Origin: Welwitschia mirabilis
Lineage: Eukaryota; Gnetophyta; Gnetopsida; Welwitschiales
Length of the DNA stretch: 64,000 nucleotides
Direction: 5' to 3'
Assembly (NCBI GenBank): GCA_051453625.1
Contig: JBOZIK010000001.1
Span: 243,294,448 to 243,358,447, forward strand
In this document: positions 36,634 to 48,004 of the stretch, piece after piece
How positions within the stretch are numbered: position 1 is the first letter of the stretch
How the letters are laid out: each line of letters starts with the position of its first letter
The notes under the pieces: generated by a model
What the model was told of the DNA's origin: nothing
Database searches by the model: none
Seen by the model: only the letters and a program-made list of their open reading frames with translations
Position numbers and translations under genes: made by a program

Positions 36634-37859
36634 TATTGCGGTATGAATTTATATAAGCTTTAGGTCCTTCAGTAGATCTTGTCATTCACAAAACTTGCAA
36701 AAAAACACACACTAGTATAGACAAAAGTTAACTCAAATGTCATAATCCATTGAAGGTATTAAGACTAGAAGTTAAATAATTGATTTCAAAAAAGTATTTT
36801 AGTCTTTTTTTCTTTTAGTAAATAAAAATAATAAACAATGGAATGCAATGCAAGATGAATGATGATGAAATGCAAATGTAATGAATAATAAATTTATTTG
36901 ACTATCAATCTTTTTAGCACTAATATTAGTACTTATAACTTAGATTAATTAGGGAAACTATCACTTAACTTTAACTAACATAAGCTATAAGATACATTAA
37001 ATAGAGTTTGCAATTATGATAATGCAATATTAAATAAATTCAAAGCTAAATTAATAATGTTAATCTTAACAAATGTTGCCTTTATGATCTAGATTAACTA
37101 TGAAGCTATCACAGAATCATAATCAACTTAAACCATAAGGGAGTTTCACATAATACAAGTGAAAGAGTTCTTGTATTAATATATAATTAAAATCCACTTA
37201 CAAAGTTGTAGCACCTCAATGGAGAAAAAAAAGCCCAACACTAAGGAACACTTCTCTCTATATCATAGGATGGATCTCTTGTCCTTCAATCTCCTATCAT
37301 AAGACTTTCTTTCTAGTACAAAAGATGAATTAGGAATAAGGAAAAGGGAGGTATTTATAGTTTTACATTAAAGGTTTTAGAAATGAAATCCTAGAAGTTA
37401 TATAAGAAACCCTAGTATCCCAAATGGAATGCATGACACCATTACAAAGATAATTCAAGTTCATTAATACAAAATAGTTGTCATTCTTCCTGTTGTCTGG
37501 ACGACATGGGGGATGATTCCCCATAATAATAGATAAGTCATCAGCTTCTAGCCTCACAATCAGTCCCTCAGTCTAAAGTCCATGTTAGCACAATATTATC
37601 CTAACTATTGTCTAGATGACATAGGAAATGATAGTATTCCTTATCGTTTTATCTAAGAGTCTGTATCATTGATCTTCTTCTCTAAATGCTAAGTGTCAAA
37701 ATATGTCTGAAATTCCTTTAAATATATCAAGAATTGTATGTTTCTATGATTATTACATTGACTTTTTATAATTATTAGAATTGCATCTAAACCTATATAA
37801 ATGTCTTGCAAAAGTAATTAAAATACCCTATCAAATACATAGAATTTAACATCACAACA
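36634..37859 (-). repeat. 3' LTR of Athila-like copy 2
   Basis: About 1,226 bp; ends tattgcggta (TG to TA) and cacaaca on the plus strand. It pairs with 42,568-43,475. It holds two well-kept palindromes: gttgtctggacgac at 37,492 and attgtctagatgac at about 37,602, each followed by a G-rich ggatgat/aaatgat block. Confidence 0.8.
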
Positions 37860-40140
37860 TAGCCCTTCACTTAGCCTTATTAATCCCTAACAAAATAAGC
37901 CATAGACTACAAATTGTGAATCAAATTTAATAAGATAGATAGTAACTAGGGAAACATAAATTAAGTTTAGCATGTAAGATCAAATATTAAAAACTGGCAA
38001 ATTGATGTAGTATCTCTATAGAATGCATGCTGGATCTTTATCCTGTGTGCCATTTGGACAACAATGGGGATGATAGGCTTATAAAATCAAAGTTAAAGTT
38101 AATTACCTATGAACATGATCATCAAAAAAATCCAAATACTAAAACCTTTGTTACTTCCCCACTTAAAATTTTTAACACATCATAAGATAAAAATTAAAGA
38201 TCATATATAAAAATTATCATAAGATACAATAGTGATAGCTTCAAAAAATGATGATGGTTATGCATAATCAAAGTAATAATAGCTCAAAATGATGTGTAAA
38301 GTTTAATAAATAAGTTTTAGATTCATTCTTTAAGCGGAAAATACATCAAAAATAATCATAACATTACTTCCCTTGTTTATGGTTTATTGAGTAGAGGGTC
38401 CTATAATTGTGCTATTGTAGCTTGCTAAATAACTCTCATAATGCATATCATACAAGTAATATGAAATCATAAATTAATCCATGCATCACATATATGTATC
38501 TTGGAAGCTCAAAATAACTCTCATAAATAAAAGTTTTACTTAATATCTTAAAAATATCTTAGAAATCTATCCTAACCCCAGCCCTTACCCCCAAAGGAGA
38601 ACTAATACATCCTATATTGCAATAAAATAAGAAGTAGAGGTTGTTGTTTACCTCATTGTCTAGACAATAGACATTAGATAACATTCAAAAAAAAAAAAGG
38701 ATTTGGAAAAATAGTGAAGTTTAAGAAGAATTGAATAATCAATTATAGCAATAGTAAAGATTCAAAAAGTTATCATAATAAAGTCTAAAAGATGGATAAA
38801 GCCAAGAACTATTATCAAAATGATAATGGTATAGGATTTAAATGTGGAAAGAACTCAAGGAAAAAGACAAGAATAATGTCATGACAATGCACCAAGGAGA
38901 GAGAATCAACTCTAAAGAAAATTCTCAAATATGCCCAAAACTGATAAGCATTTAAGATTGGTAAGTGGATGTATGTAAACTCAAAATTAAACTAGAAATA
39001 ACATCATCATGAATGAAAGGAATGCATCAATCACATGCTAAAAGAAAAATAACTATTATGGGTAAAACCCATAAGTGAAAAATAAAAATATAATCAAAAA
39101 ACTACTAAATGCTATTATGCTAAAAGACACATGGAAATCACTTTGAAATTCCAAATAAAACAACTAAGGAAGATAAAATAAAAATAGAAAACTAGGAACA
39201 TGTAGAATATTATTTACCCACTAAAAATTCTAGCATAGTAAAGTCTCTTGGTAGAATTCATAAAGATCACTTGATCAATGATGCATGACATAATGTTAAA
39301 AAAAGTAAAAAATAAAAAACTTCAGCAAGTACCACTCGAATAGGTAATGATTATGATGATGTCAAGTATTTCTAGCATTTTCAATCAATGAATGATAAAA
39401 TCAAAAATTTCTTAGAAATGGACTCACTTGCTCACATCCAAAAACAACACTAGAATCCAAAAAAGTAGAATGATCTCGTGGGAGTACCATATGAAAAATA
39501 AGTTTAGAAAATAAGCAATGCTCCTAATGATACTAGGGATATGACTAATCCTATAGCCTCTAAGTGATAATTGTTTCCATGATGAGGGGAGTATAATCAC
39601 TATTAAAAAAGTAAGAACCGACATATCATGGCTAATTGATCCCTTAGTGAAGTATTCATAGCTACCATATACACTACTAAATGCCCCTATCAAGAAAATT
39701 AGCCCTAATGTGCTTGCGATAGGACATTATTGTGATTAGTTTTTAGCTTTAAATATAAAAGATTATAGTTATTAATTATTTACTTTTTTTCTTTTCTTTT
39801 CTTTTCTTTTCTTTTCTTTTATTTTCTTTTTTATAAAAGTAAAGGGATAAATTCCACATGACCAAGTACTCTTACGGACAAGTTGAAGTAATGAGATGAG
39901 AAACAAGGAATAACACTCTTTAAACAATTAAAGATTTAAATCATTAAGAGAGAATAAAAGAGCCAAGGCATCTTCCTTTGAAATAAATTTCATAGATATA
40001 CAAATGTCTTAAGATTGGGTGAATCCTATCTTATCACTTTGAAATGCTCAAGTAAAAGATTTACTACTCAGGATAACTTCCTAAAGTAAGACATTAGTCA
40101 AGTTAAAGATATTTAAATAATATCATGATGTACACCAAAG
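37860..40140 (-). other. 3' non-coding half of copy 2
   Basis: Aligns in blocks with the non-coding parts of copy 1 (14,619-15,150 and 16,590-18,770) while skipping the extra 3' frame. Shared items are the cttagccttattaat block by the LTR, the C-rich stretch with aatacatcct (38,577-38,615), the block with catggctaa (39,628) and the (CTTTT)n tract. Confidence 0.65.
39783..39832 (-). repeat. (CTTTT)n tract, copy 2
   Basis: About nine CTTTT units; A/G-rich in element sense. It occupies the same place as the polypurine tracts of copies 1 and 3. Confidence 0.9.
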
Positions 40141-40748
40141 GATCAGCTAAGGAAGTATTTAGATAATGGTAGAAAAAACCTCTAAAACAAGTGCTTTTAT
40201 CATGTTCAAGCTTTAATTCATAGGTGATTTGTATATTTTTAACCTTTTATTTATAACTTCTAAAGTTTCTCAGTGTTCAAATTGGAGATTTCAATTGAGC
40301 CACTAAAATGTACTTTTTTTAAAAGTTAAAGGTTAATTAGTAGTGTAAAAGATGCACTTAGGTATTGTAATTTTTAAAAAAATAAGGGTCAAACCAAATA
40401 GAAACCAATTGATAAAACATAAAAGGTATGCAATCATTTTAGAGTAAAATCAATTATCAGAATAGAAATTAAAAGATAAAGCTTTAATAGTATAAATTTT
40501 AGAATCCAAATAAGAGATAAAGAATTGATAAAGTCCATTAACAAATAATCTCTTATTGAAACATCATAAATAATGACTATCTTTATATAATTCATTCAAG
40601 GTACTACTCAAAGAATGGATCTAAGAGATATTTAAAGGCTTTTTATAATGCTTAATAAGATTAAGAAACTCTTATAGATTCAATTCTAGGCATGGGTAAT
40701 TGTCAAGAAGATAAGTTTTACCCCAATTTAAAATTCCAATATATCCCA
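40141..40748 (-). other. Copy 2 segment of uncertain origin
   Basis: Part of it (about 40,200-40,400) loosely resembles the integrase C-terminal end of copy 1 (18,790-19,030): caagtgctt..., then a block ending in aatt(g)agccact. The rest, up to the 10-N gap at 40,749, reads in one minus frame as a Leu- and Lys-rich stretch (Y-P-C-L-E-L-N-L, then L-I-K-H-Y-K-K) that could continue the acidic reading frame. I recognise no domain. Confidence 0.4.
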
Positions 40749-40758
40749 NNNNNNNNNN

Positions 40759-41997
40759 GAGATTAAGATATATTAAGAATAGACTCTTCAAAATTATGTG
40801 TTTCATGAAACTCAAGCAAAAACATGTGGCTTTGAAAATTATATGAATGTTCAAATGGAAGGGATAGAGAAATATGATCATTATCAATATCATAAGGTAA
40901 TGTGAAACTAGAAGTTAAAGGAAGGATGTGATTTGGAGTTGTACATGAAAGCATAGGTGGAAAGGATCGAGAAACATGGGTAGAATAAACAAGTATATAC
41001 TTTATGAAGTTTAAATGAATCTCTATGGGTCTTTATTATGTTCATTTTTTTCATTATTGTCTTTATTGTTAATTTGTTAAGTTGTCTCTTCACTTTCCTC
41101 ATCATTGTTTTTGACTGTATCATCCTTCTCTTGTTGAGTATTACTCTCATTCTCTAAGTTATTAGATTCATCAAAAAGGTCCTCAAGAAAAATGTGAGCA
41201 TCATCTTCATCATAGATTGAAACATTTTTAAGTTCTTCATGAATGGATTTTCATTTATATTTTCTAGTAGTAAATGAATGACAAGGATATAATCTAATAC
41301 CTTAATATCATTATCTAATAAATAATAATCCTCATTCTTATTGTTGAAAAAATGAATTGAATCATTTTTATCTCTTCTTTAATCATCTTGTAATGATTAT
41401 TATGTTGAATTTTGATCTAAAATATCATCTTTTTTTTCAAAGCAAGAATTATTATCACTTGTTTCTAAGTTCTCCTCATTTTCCTCAAGATATGATATAG
41501 TAGGATAAATCTGAGAATGTTGTGTTATGAAAAAACCTTAATTTTGTAACGGTGTTTATTAAAAGATCTTAATTAGATTTTCTAGGTTCTTATTAGTATA
41601 TTCTTTTCTCTTCTTCATTTCTTCAATCATTTATTTTATTGAATCATTTTCTTCCTCATAGTAGTTCATAGGAGGTGGGTATTCTTCATGGTGATTCATA
41701 GGAAATGGATGGGATTAACTAAAATAATTGTAGGATGTTTCTCTAAATGAGGTTGAATCTTAAAGTGTTGAAAATTTGCATTGTCATTTCTATACAAAGT
41801 TCAAACAGAAGAAAGGAAAAAATAAGGGGATTAAAAGAGAATGAAGCCTAATTCCTACTCTTAACATTATTTTCTATTCTTTGTTCTCTTTCTACAAACA
41901 TTTCTCAAAGTGTTTTCTTACCATTGTTCTCAACATTTCTCAAGTTTTTCTTTCTTTTAGAAAGAATTTCCATAAGGGTTCTTTTATCATGATTCAT
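40759..41997 (-). pseudogene. Acidic unknown reading frame of copy 2
   Basis: Degenerate frame of about 400 codons on the minus strand. A possible start at 41,997 gives M-N-H-D-K-R-T-L-M-E-I-L-S-K-R, a basic, helical N-terminus. Further on come P-P-P-M-N-Y-Y-E-E-E-N-D-S (about 41,685-41,645), Y-L-E-E-N-E-E-N-L-E-T-S-D (about 41,500), D-E-D-D-A-H-I-F-L-E-D-L-F-D-E-S (about 41,205-41,155), an N/E/D-rich run (41,150-41,040), and a Ser/Pro/His-rich tail (40,954-40,763). Stops sit mostly at TAA/TAG/TGA derivable from CAA, CAG, CGA. No zinc knuckle or enzyme motif is seen. It is located where gag-pol lies in copies 1 and 3. Function unknown; a structural or Gag-substitute protein is possible. Confidence 0.55.
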
Positions 41998-42546
41998 TTG
42001 AAATAAATGATAAGGATAAAACAAAAAGAATTAATCAAGATTGTAAGGAAGATAAGTACCAAGTGAAGATCAAGCTTTATTCCCTCTGATATTTCATGTT
42101 TTCACCCATTTGTTTGAATCCTTAATCACTTAGAAGATGTGAAAAATCATCATCTTAATGGTTATCTAGAATATATGTAGAATGACAAAAATTTAATTAT
42201 AGAAAAAAAAGAAAGAACTAGAGAAAAATCAATAAATAAAAGCAAATACTGATAGTCATCCACCTCGTCATATAGATAAGAAAGAGGATGATGTCAACTT
42301 TATTATGCTATCAAAAAATAAAAAAATCTTATTGCATAAAAATAGAAAATCATAAATCATCATTTACTTAGTCATTTGGATGATAAAGAGGGTGACAGGG
42401 CTTATTAATGCTATGAAAAACGAAAACTATAGAAAATAAACTTATGAAATCTAGAGTAAAAATACAATGCTATATAAACAAATAACTTAAACCAAAATCT
42501 AAGGTACTTATTTGGATAGTAATAATTCTCTAACTTCTTGCAGCCT

Positions 42547-42564
42547 TTTCCAGCAATGGTGCCA
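42547..42564 (-). other. Primer-binding site, copy 2 (best preserved)
   Basis: The minus strand reads TGGCACCATTGCTGGAAA three bases inside the LTR. It matches the complement of the tRNA-Asp 3' end at most positions, and is followed by a GGCTGCAAG block shared with element 0. Confidence 0.75.
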
Positions 42565-42567
42565 AAA

Positions 42568-43475
42568 TGTTGTAGTGTAATTTTTTTCAATATTTAAGTT
42601 CATAAGTAGTAATTAGAAATACTTGTAAAAAAACACACACTAGTATAGATCAAAGTTAACCTAAATATCATAATCCATTAAATACACTAAGACTATAAGT
42701 TAGAGAATTGATTTCAAAAAAGTATTTTTAGTCTTTTTTTAGTAAATGTAAATAATAAATAATACAAATTTAATGCAATATAAATAATGATGAAATACAA
42801 ATTTAATAAATAATGAATCTATTTAACTATCAATCTTTTCTTACCAAGATCAGTCCTTATAATTTAGATCAATTACGAAAACTATCACTTAACCTTAATG
42901 AACATAAGTTATAAGATACATCAAACAGAGTATGCACTTGTGGAAATGCAATATGAAATGAATGCAAATCTAAACTAATAGTATCAATCTTAATAAAGAT
43001 TACCCTCATGATCTAGCTTGACTATGAATCTATCACAGAATAATAATCAACTTAAATCATAAGTGAGGTTCACACAATAAAAGTAAAAAATTTCCTATAT
43101 TAATCTTGAATTAACATTCACTTATAAGGTAGTAGCACCTCAATGGAGGATACACAATTTAACACCAAGAAAGACTTCACTCCATATCATAGGATGGACC
43201 TCCTATCCTTCAATATCCTGTCACAAGACTTTCTAGTATAAAAGATGAATTAGGAATGAGAACAAGAAAGGTATTTATAGTTTTACATTGAAGGTTTTAA
43301 AAATGAATCCTTAGAAGTTAAAGAAGAAATCCTAGTAGTCTATATGGGGTGCATGATCCTATTATAAAGATAATTCAATTCCGTTGATACAAAATAGTTG
43401 TTATCCTTCTTGTCATCTAGATGACACTAAGGACAATACCCTATAATAATAGGTGAGCCATTAGCTTCTAGCCAC
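42568..43475 (-). repeat. 5' LTR of copy 2, truncated
   Basis: Starts tgttgtagtg; aligns with 36,634 to about 37,545 and stops after ttagcttctagcc. The missing part is roughly the outer quarter. It contains the perfect 14-bp palindrome GTCATCTAGATGAC at 43,412-43,425. Confidence 0.8.
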
Positions 43476-43945
43476 ATAGACTAATATGCAAAATATTCTT
43501 TGTTGATAATGATTTTTCTTAGAGCCTTATAAATAATATGACTTTAAGAAGATGAAGATTATAACTTAGAGAATGCTTGGTGAATAAATTGGAGAAGGAA
43601 AAGTAAGAAATATACATTGAAATCTTAAAAGAAATTCTTATTGAGGAACTTGATAAGATAGGTCTTAGTAAGGAGCATGGCTCACTTGTATTCTCCCTTG
43701 AACACTACCAAGCATCTAAGTGGTAAAGCCTAAGTAATGCTTTGATATCCACTATTAAGGAGAGAGCTAATGAAATCTTTACTAATTTAATTCTAGTTTG
43801 TAAGTATTGTAATTTTTATTTTAGTAATACAAAATGATTTTTCTAAGACTCTGTTTCCTACATATTTTTTCTTTCTTTTTCATTCCTCTCTGGAAAAACA
43901 ATTTTAAAAGTGTTCTTAGGATTTTATTATACAATCTCTAGATCA
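43476..43945 (+). repeat. 5' LTR of element 4, 5'-truncated
   Basis: Similarity to the 3' copy begins at about agactaatat and ends at gatca, just before the primer site. The left end is fused to the truncated LTR of Athila-like copy 2. Confidence 0.7.
43527..43535 (+). promoter_or_regulatory. TATA box of element 4 5' LTR
   Basis: The gccttataaataa motif is identical in the 3' LTR copy at 55,724-55,735 and lies in the same context. Confidence 0.6.
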
Positions 43946-43947
43946 TC

Positions 43948-43959
43948 TAGTATTAGAGA
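43948..43959 (+). other. Primer-binding site of element 4 (tRNA-Met type)
   Basis: The text tagtattagaga equals TGGTATCAGAGC after two G-to-A and one C-to-T change plus a last-base change. It lies two bases after the LTR end gatca, the usual spacing. Confidence 0.7.
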
Positions 43960-43975
43960 AAGTTGCGAATTTTAT

Positions 43976-44250
43976 ATGGAGTTGACTACTCTCTTTGATT
44001 TTTAAAAGGATTCTGCTAAAGAAACCAATAGTTTCCCACTTGGAAAAGTGTCTTACAAGTATAGAACTAATGATGGAACATATTTTAAGGATGATGAATA
44101 TGATGGTAATGAAGTTGAATAAGATTTCTATCCCAAGAATATAAAGTTAAATTTAGAGAAGAAGTTAAAAGAAGAATAGTCTATAATGGAAGATTTACTA
44201 AAGAAAGATGCTATGCATGAAAATAAAGTGAGAAGTTGGACATAGACTAT
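43976..44250 (+). pseudogene. Unknown broken reading frame in element 4
   Basis: From an ATG at 43,976 about 90 codons can be read with only a few stops: M-E-L-T-T-L-F-D-F, then S-F-P-L-G-K-V-S-Y-K-Y, Y-F-K-D-D-E-Y-D-G-N-E-V-E, K-L-N-L-E-K-K-L-K-E-E and M-E-D-L-L-K-K-D. Charged, soluble composition with a helical part. Further on (44,305-44,360) another frame has a K-Y-K-K-G-N-Y-D-Y-K repeat-like stretch. I do not recognise a Gag or enzyme domain. Confidence 0.45.
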
Positions 44251-44692
44251 GTGCCTAATCATATGAAATTAGTTTCAAAGGAGAATGTTATGTATGAAAA
44301 GCATAAATACAAGAAGGGTAACTATGACTACAAGACCAGTAACTATGAGTACAAGAGAAGCTGGAATAGCTTATTTCTACCTGCATAGATATCATCTTGG
44401 TTTGTTGCAGGTCCATGTGTTTTAGGGTAATGAAGGATATTCTTGTTGTTTTATCTTTTTATCCAAGACGTCTCTAATCTAGAGAGGACTAGCATTTTTA
44501 TTATATTTTTCCTTGGGTTATTCCCTAGCAAAATCATGAGTGGTACATTTTGCTATTACATGAACATTAGAGATGAAATGAGGCTGCGCCCAGCTGGGTT
44601 TATTAAAGAAAAAATGAGTGATGAAATTTATTCCATATGAGTCATAATGAATATCGAACTTATAACTATTATTAATCAGTGGCTGGTGACCC
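44251..44692 (+). other. Element 4 internal segment, possibly captured DNA
   Basis: Less AT-rich than its surroundings, with an intact 65-codon frame (44,443-44,640) lacking known motifs and a splice-acceptor-like tttgttgcag|gt at about 44,401-44,412. It has no similarity to other parts of the window. It could be a host-derived fragment carried by a non-autonomous element, or simply less decayed element sequence. Confidence 0.35.
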
Positions 44693-45005
44693 CTAGCTTA
44701 GATATATAATACATATATATATCNNNNNNNNNNNNNNNNNNNNNNNNNNNNNNNNNNNNNATTTGCTTAAACATTGACCATTAACCAAAAGTTAATGCTT
44801 ATTCTCACCAAAATTTTCCTACTGTTAGCCAAATTTTCCTTGGATAATTTTGGCTGAGAATAAGCATTGACGTTTGGTCAATGGTCAATGTTTAAGCAAA
44901 TATATTTTCCTTAATGCTTGTAGCCTCATCGAGAAGAAGAAAAATTTTGATAAATCTTGGCCAACTTTTAAATATATATATATATGTATTATATATCTAA
45001 GCTAG
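44693..45005. mobile_element. Fold-back (MITE-like) palindromic element
   Basis: Outer arms: ctagcttagatatataatac at 44,693 and its exact complement ending at 45,005 (gtattatatatctaagctag). Inner arms: 44,761-44,815 and 44,847-44,901 are near-perfect complements (atttgcttaaacattgacca ... tggtcaatgtttaagcaaat), differing mainly by C/T and G/A. They enclose a loop of about 30 bp. A 37-N gap lies in the left arm, where about 75 bp complementary to 44,902-44,975 are expected. No coding capacity. The right end abuts the first base of homology to Athila-like gag. Confidence 0.8.
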
Positions 45006-45780
45006 TTAAACCTTACTTTAGAAAATTCTTGGAAAGTATTGGAAAAGTTGGTATATGTGAGTCAAACTTGGTCTAAACCCTCATCTAGAGAAAATTAAAA
45101 TGTACATCAAATCATTAAAGATCTTAAGGAGATAAAGCAAGAAAAAGAAGAAATAAGAACTAAAAATAAACCAATAAATGTCATTAAGGATTTCATCTCA
45201 ACTTTAGAAAAATACACTCAAATGATTTTAGATGCAAATGTGCTAATCGAAAAGAGTGTAGTTGAAGCCACAACTTGTGATTTATGTGATGATAATTATC
45301 ATGCTACAAAGAGTGCCCTTTACTTCCAACATACAAAGAAAGAATCTATAAAAAAGTGTATGATTTTAATCAAATGTCTTTAAAATTTAACCACAACCAA
45401 AACCAAAGTCAAATCCAAAATCATAACAATTTTTAACCTAGGATGAATGGGCAATCCCATTTTAAAAATCTTTAAAGAAATAATCTTAACTTTTAATCAT
45501 TTAAAAATATATTTAAGAATATAAATTTCCAATTAAACAACTCAAATAATCAAGCAAGCTCTTCTAACTTATAAAACCAAAGTGATCCACTTAGAAATTC
45601 TATTGATAAGTTGAGAAAGACACAAGAAAAAACAAATTCCAACATTGAAAATATTGTGAGTATTTTGAAATAAATCATGCTTGCTAACCAAAGATCATAA
45701 AGGTCACTTATCACTCAACCTTTATTAAACCTAAATAAAGTTAAAAAAGATTGTAAGGTAGTAACAAGAAGTAGAAATAA
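45006..45780 (+). pseudogene. Gag C-terminal part, copy 3
   Basis: Starts at the block equivalent to copy 1 near 25,985 and includes the zinc knuckle at 45,276-45,316: C-D-L-C-D-D-N-Y-H-A-T-K, then E-C-P after a one-base deletion. All four CX2CX4HX4C ligands are present if the frameshift is ignored. An Asn/Gln-rich linker follows, with a block (P-L-R-N-S, I-D-K-L) at 45,590-45,615 shared with copy 1. Confidence 0.75.
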
Positions 45781-46129
45781 GATAACACCTCTTTCTCATG
45801 AGGCTTCAACATCTCAAAGTGATAAAAATAATGAAGAAGAGGATATAGAAATTTTAGAAAATCATTCTTTTCCTTTTCTTTTAAACAACAAAAATAAAAA
45901 TTCTTCTCATAAGAAACCTGATACCCCTTGGCTTGATAAATTAAACACAAATCCTATCTTTAATGATTATTTAAAAGACTTAATACAAAATGTGAGTATA
46001 AATTTACCATTTTGGAAACTTTTACAAGAGAATCCTAAGTATTCTAAGTTGTGAAAAGACTTTATTAAGAGGAAACAGAAATGAATAATCTCTAGTAAAG
46101 TATTCCTAGCTCAATCCATTAACAACTTA

Positions 46130-46620
46130 GTCTTATTGAAATATGTAAAGTTTAAAGATTTAGGGGCAGTAACTATTAGTGTTACTTTAGAGGAAAATAG
46201 AAGGATTAAGAAATCCTTGATTGATATTCGAGCTAGTGTCAACATTATACCTTTACACATTTATTAACAACTTGGATTAAAAGATAGAATAAAGCCTACA
46301 AAGATAATTGTAGAATTGGTTGATACTTCTATTAAGAAATCTTTAGGTGTGATTAAGAATTTAGTCATTCAGATTGAAGAAGCATTCTAACCCATTGATG
46401 TTTTTATGATAATAGCTAAACATAATAGTGATTATCCTTTACTTTTAGGTAGATATTTTTGTGTAACAGTCCATTGTATAATAGATATAAGAACATGTTT
46501 TATGGAGTGTCATTTAAAAAATAAGAAGTTTTCAATAAGAGTGTTTGATGTGGCTAAAAAACATTTAGAAAATGATTTGAATGTGGATGAGGAAATTAAG
46601 ATAACTTTATTTTTATAGCA
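46130..46620 (+). pseudogene. Aspartic protease, copy 3
   Basis: Reads S-L-I-D-I-R-A-S-V-N-I-I-P at 46,214-46,252: catalytic Asp kept, the Gly after it changed to Arg. Then L-G-L-K-D-R-I-K-P, I-I-V-E-L, S-I-K-K-S-L-G-V-I, and, in the open 70 codons at 46,406-46,618, D-Y-P-L-L-L-G-R-Y-F, C-I-I-D-I-R. Confidence 0.8.
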
Positions 46621-47159
46621 CTATCCACTTGAAGAGAAATGGTTAATGCTTCATAAACTAACTGTGTTTGATGATAGTAGATAGCTTAAAAAATTTTTAT
46701 GAAGTTCAACTTAATTTTGATCATCTAGAAATTGATTATTTTAATATGAAGAGTAAAGAGATTGAGTCTGTTAACTGTACAAAAGTCCAACATCTAATTC
46801 AAACTAAGATTTTATATTTTAAGGGTGATCATTCACTACTAACATCTAGATAATAGTTTAAGATGATAGTGAGATTTCTTGAAAATTTAATAGAAAAAAA
46901 AATTCTAAATTTAAATCTGAATCTGAAATCTTTATCTAGTGGACTAAAATACATTTTTCTAAATAATGATCTAAAAAACCTTTGATAATTAATGAAAATC
47001 TTTTTTCTCAATAAGAATTGAGTTTAATCTCTCTTTTGCAATCTAAGATACATGTGTTTGCTTAATCCCATAAAGATTTAATAGCTATTCCTACCTTAAT
47101 TGTTTAACATAAAATCTACCTTGAGGATAATGCAAAACCTATTATGCAACCCCAATTTA

Positions 47160-47960
47160 GACTTAATTTAGCCCTTAAGTTGTTATAGATGAAATCATAA
47201 AATTAATGGATGTTAAAGTCATTTATACCATAGCTGATAGTAAGTGAGTTAGTCCTTTAATGGTAGTATCTAAGAAATATTGGAAATGGAGAATGTGTAT
47301 AGATTTTAAAAAATTAAACAATGTAACCAAAAAAGATCATTATCCTTTGTTCTTTCTTGATCATATACTTAATAGGATTTAGAGATATGCATTTTATTAT
47401 TTTCTTGATGAATATAGTGGTTACAATTATGTTTGCATTGCTAGTGAGAACCAAGTCAAAACTACTTTCACTTCATCTTTTAATACTTTCGCTTTTCAAT
47501 GTATACCTTTTGGAATTTGTAATGTCCCTAGTAGTTTTCAACATGCTATGATGTTTTTTTTTAATGTTAGAGGATTTGATTAAAATTTTTATGGGTGACT
47601 TCTCTATTTATACTAAAACTTTTGAACAAATCTTAGAATGATTAGAGAAAGTCCTTGATTAATGCATTTTTAGTGGCCTACATTTGAGTTAGACAAAGAG
47701 TATACTTTTAGTTGAAAGTGGAATTTTTTAAGGTCATTATATTTTAAAAAAGGGGATTAGAATGGACCCTAAAAAATTTGGAATTATTTAAAACCTAAAT
47801 TCCCCTACAAATGTGAAACAAGTTAAATCTTTTCTTACTCATTATGATTTTTATCATCAGTTTAGTAATTATTATGCAAACATTTATAAACCCCTTTGCT
47901 TGCTACTAGAGAAAAAATCAAAATTTAAATGAAATGAATCTTGTTATCTTTCTTTTGATA
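47160..47960 (+). pseudogene. Reverse transcriptase, copy 3
   Basis: RT blocks: E-I-I-K-L-M near 47,193; W-R-M-C-I-D-F near 47,288; Y-S-G-Y-N-Y-V-C-I-A-S-E at 47,410-47,445; T-T-F-T-S-S-F and C-I-P-F-G-I-C-N-V-P near 47,460-47,530; catalytic box F-M-G-D-F-S-I-Y near 47,588-47,611, where the first Asp reads Gly. Downstream lies the connection to RNase H (K-K-G-I-R-M-D-P-K-K at about 47,750). Two frameshifts are evident. Confidence 0.85.
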
Positions 47961-48004
47961 GGCTTAAACATAAGCTTTCTTATGCTCCTATTGTAACAGG
48001 ACTC

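Larger units (their letters stand above)
36634..43475 (-). mobile_element. Athila-like copy 2, non-autonomous, 5' LTR truncated
   Basis: A minus-strand element of 6.8 kb. It has Athila-like LTRs and the tRNA-Asp-type primer site, and its 3' non-coding half aligns in blocks with copies 1 and 3. Between primer site and polypurine stretch it has no recognisable Gag, protease, RT or RNase H, and it also lacks the extra 3' frame. In their place is a different, acidic reading frame (40,760-41,997). The 5' LTR stops at about 43,475 after some 908 of about 1,226 bp, at a junction with another element's LTR. It is probably a derivative mobilised by autonomous relatives such as copies 1 and 3. Confidence 0.75.
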
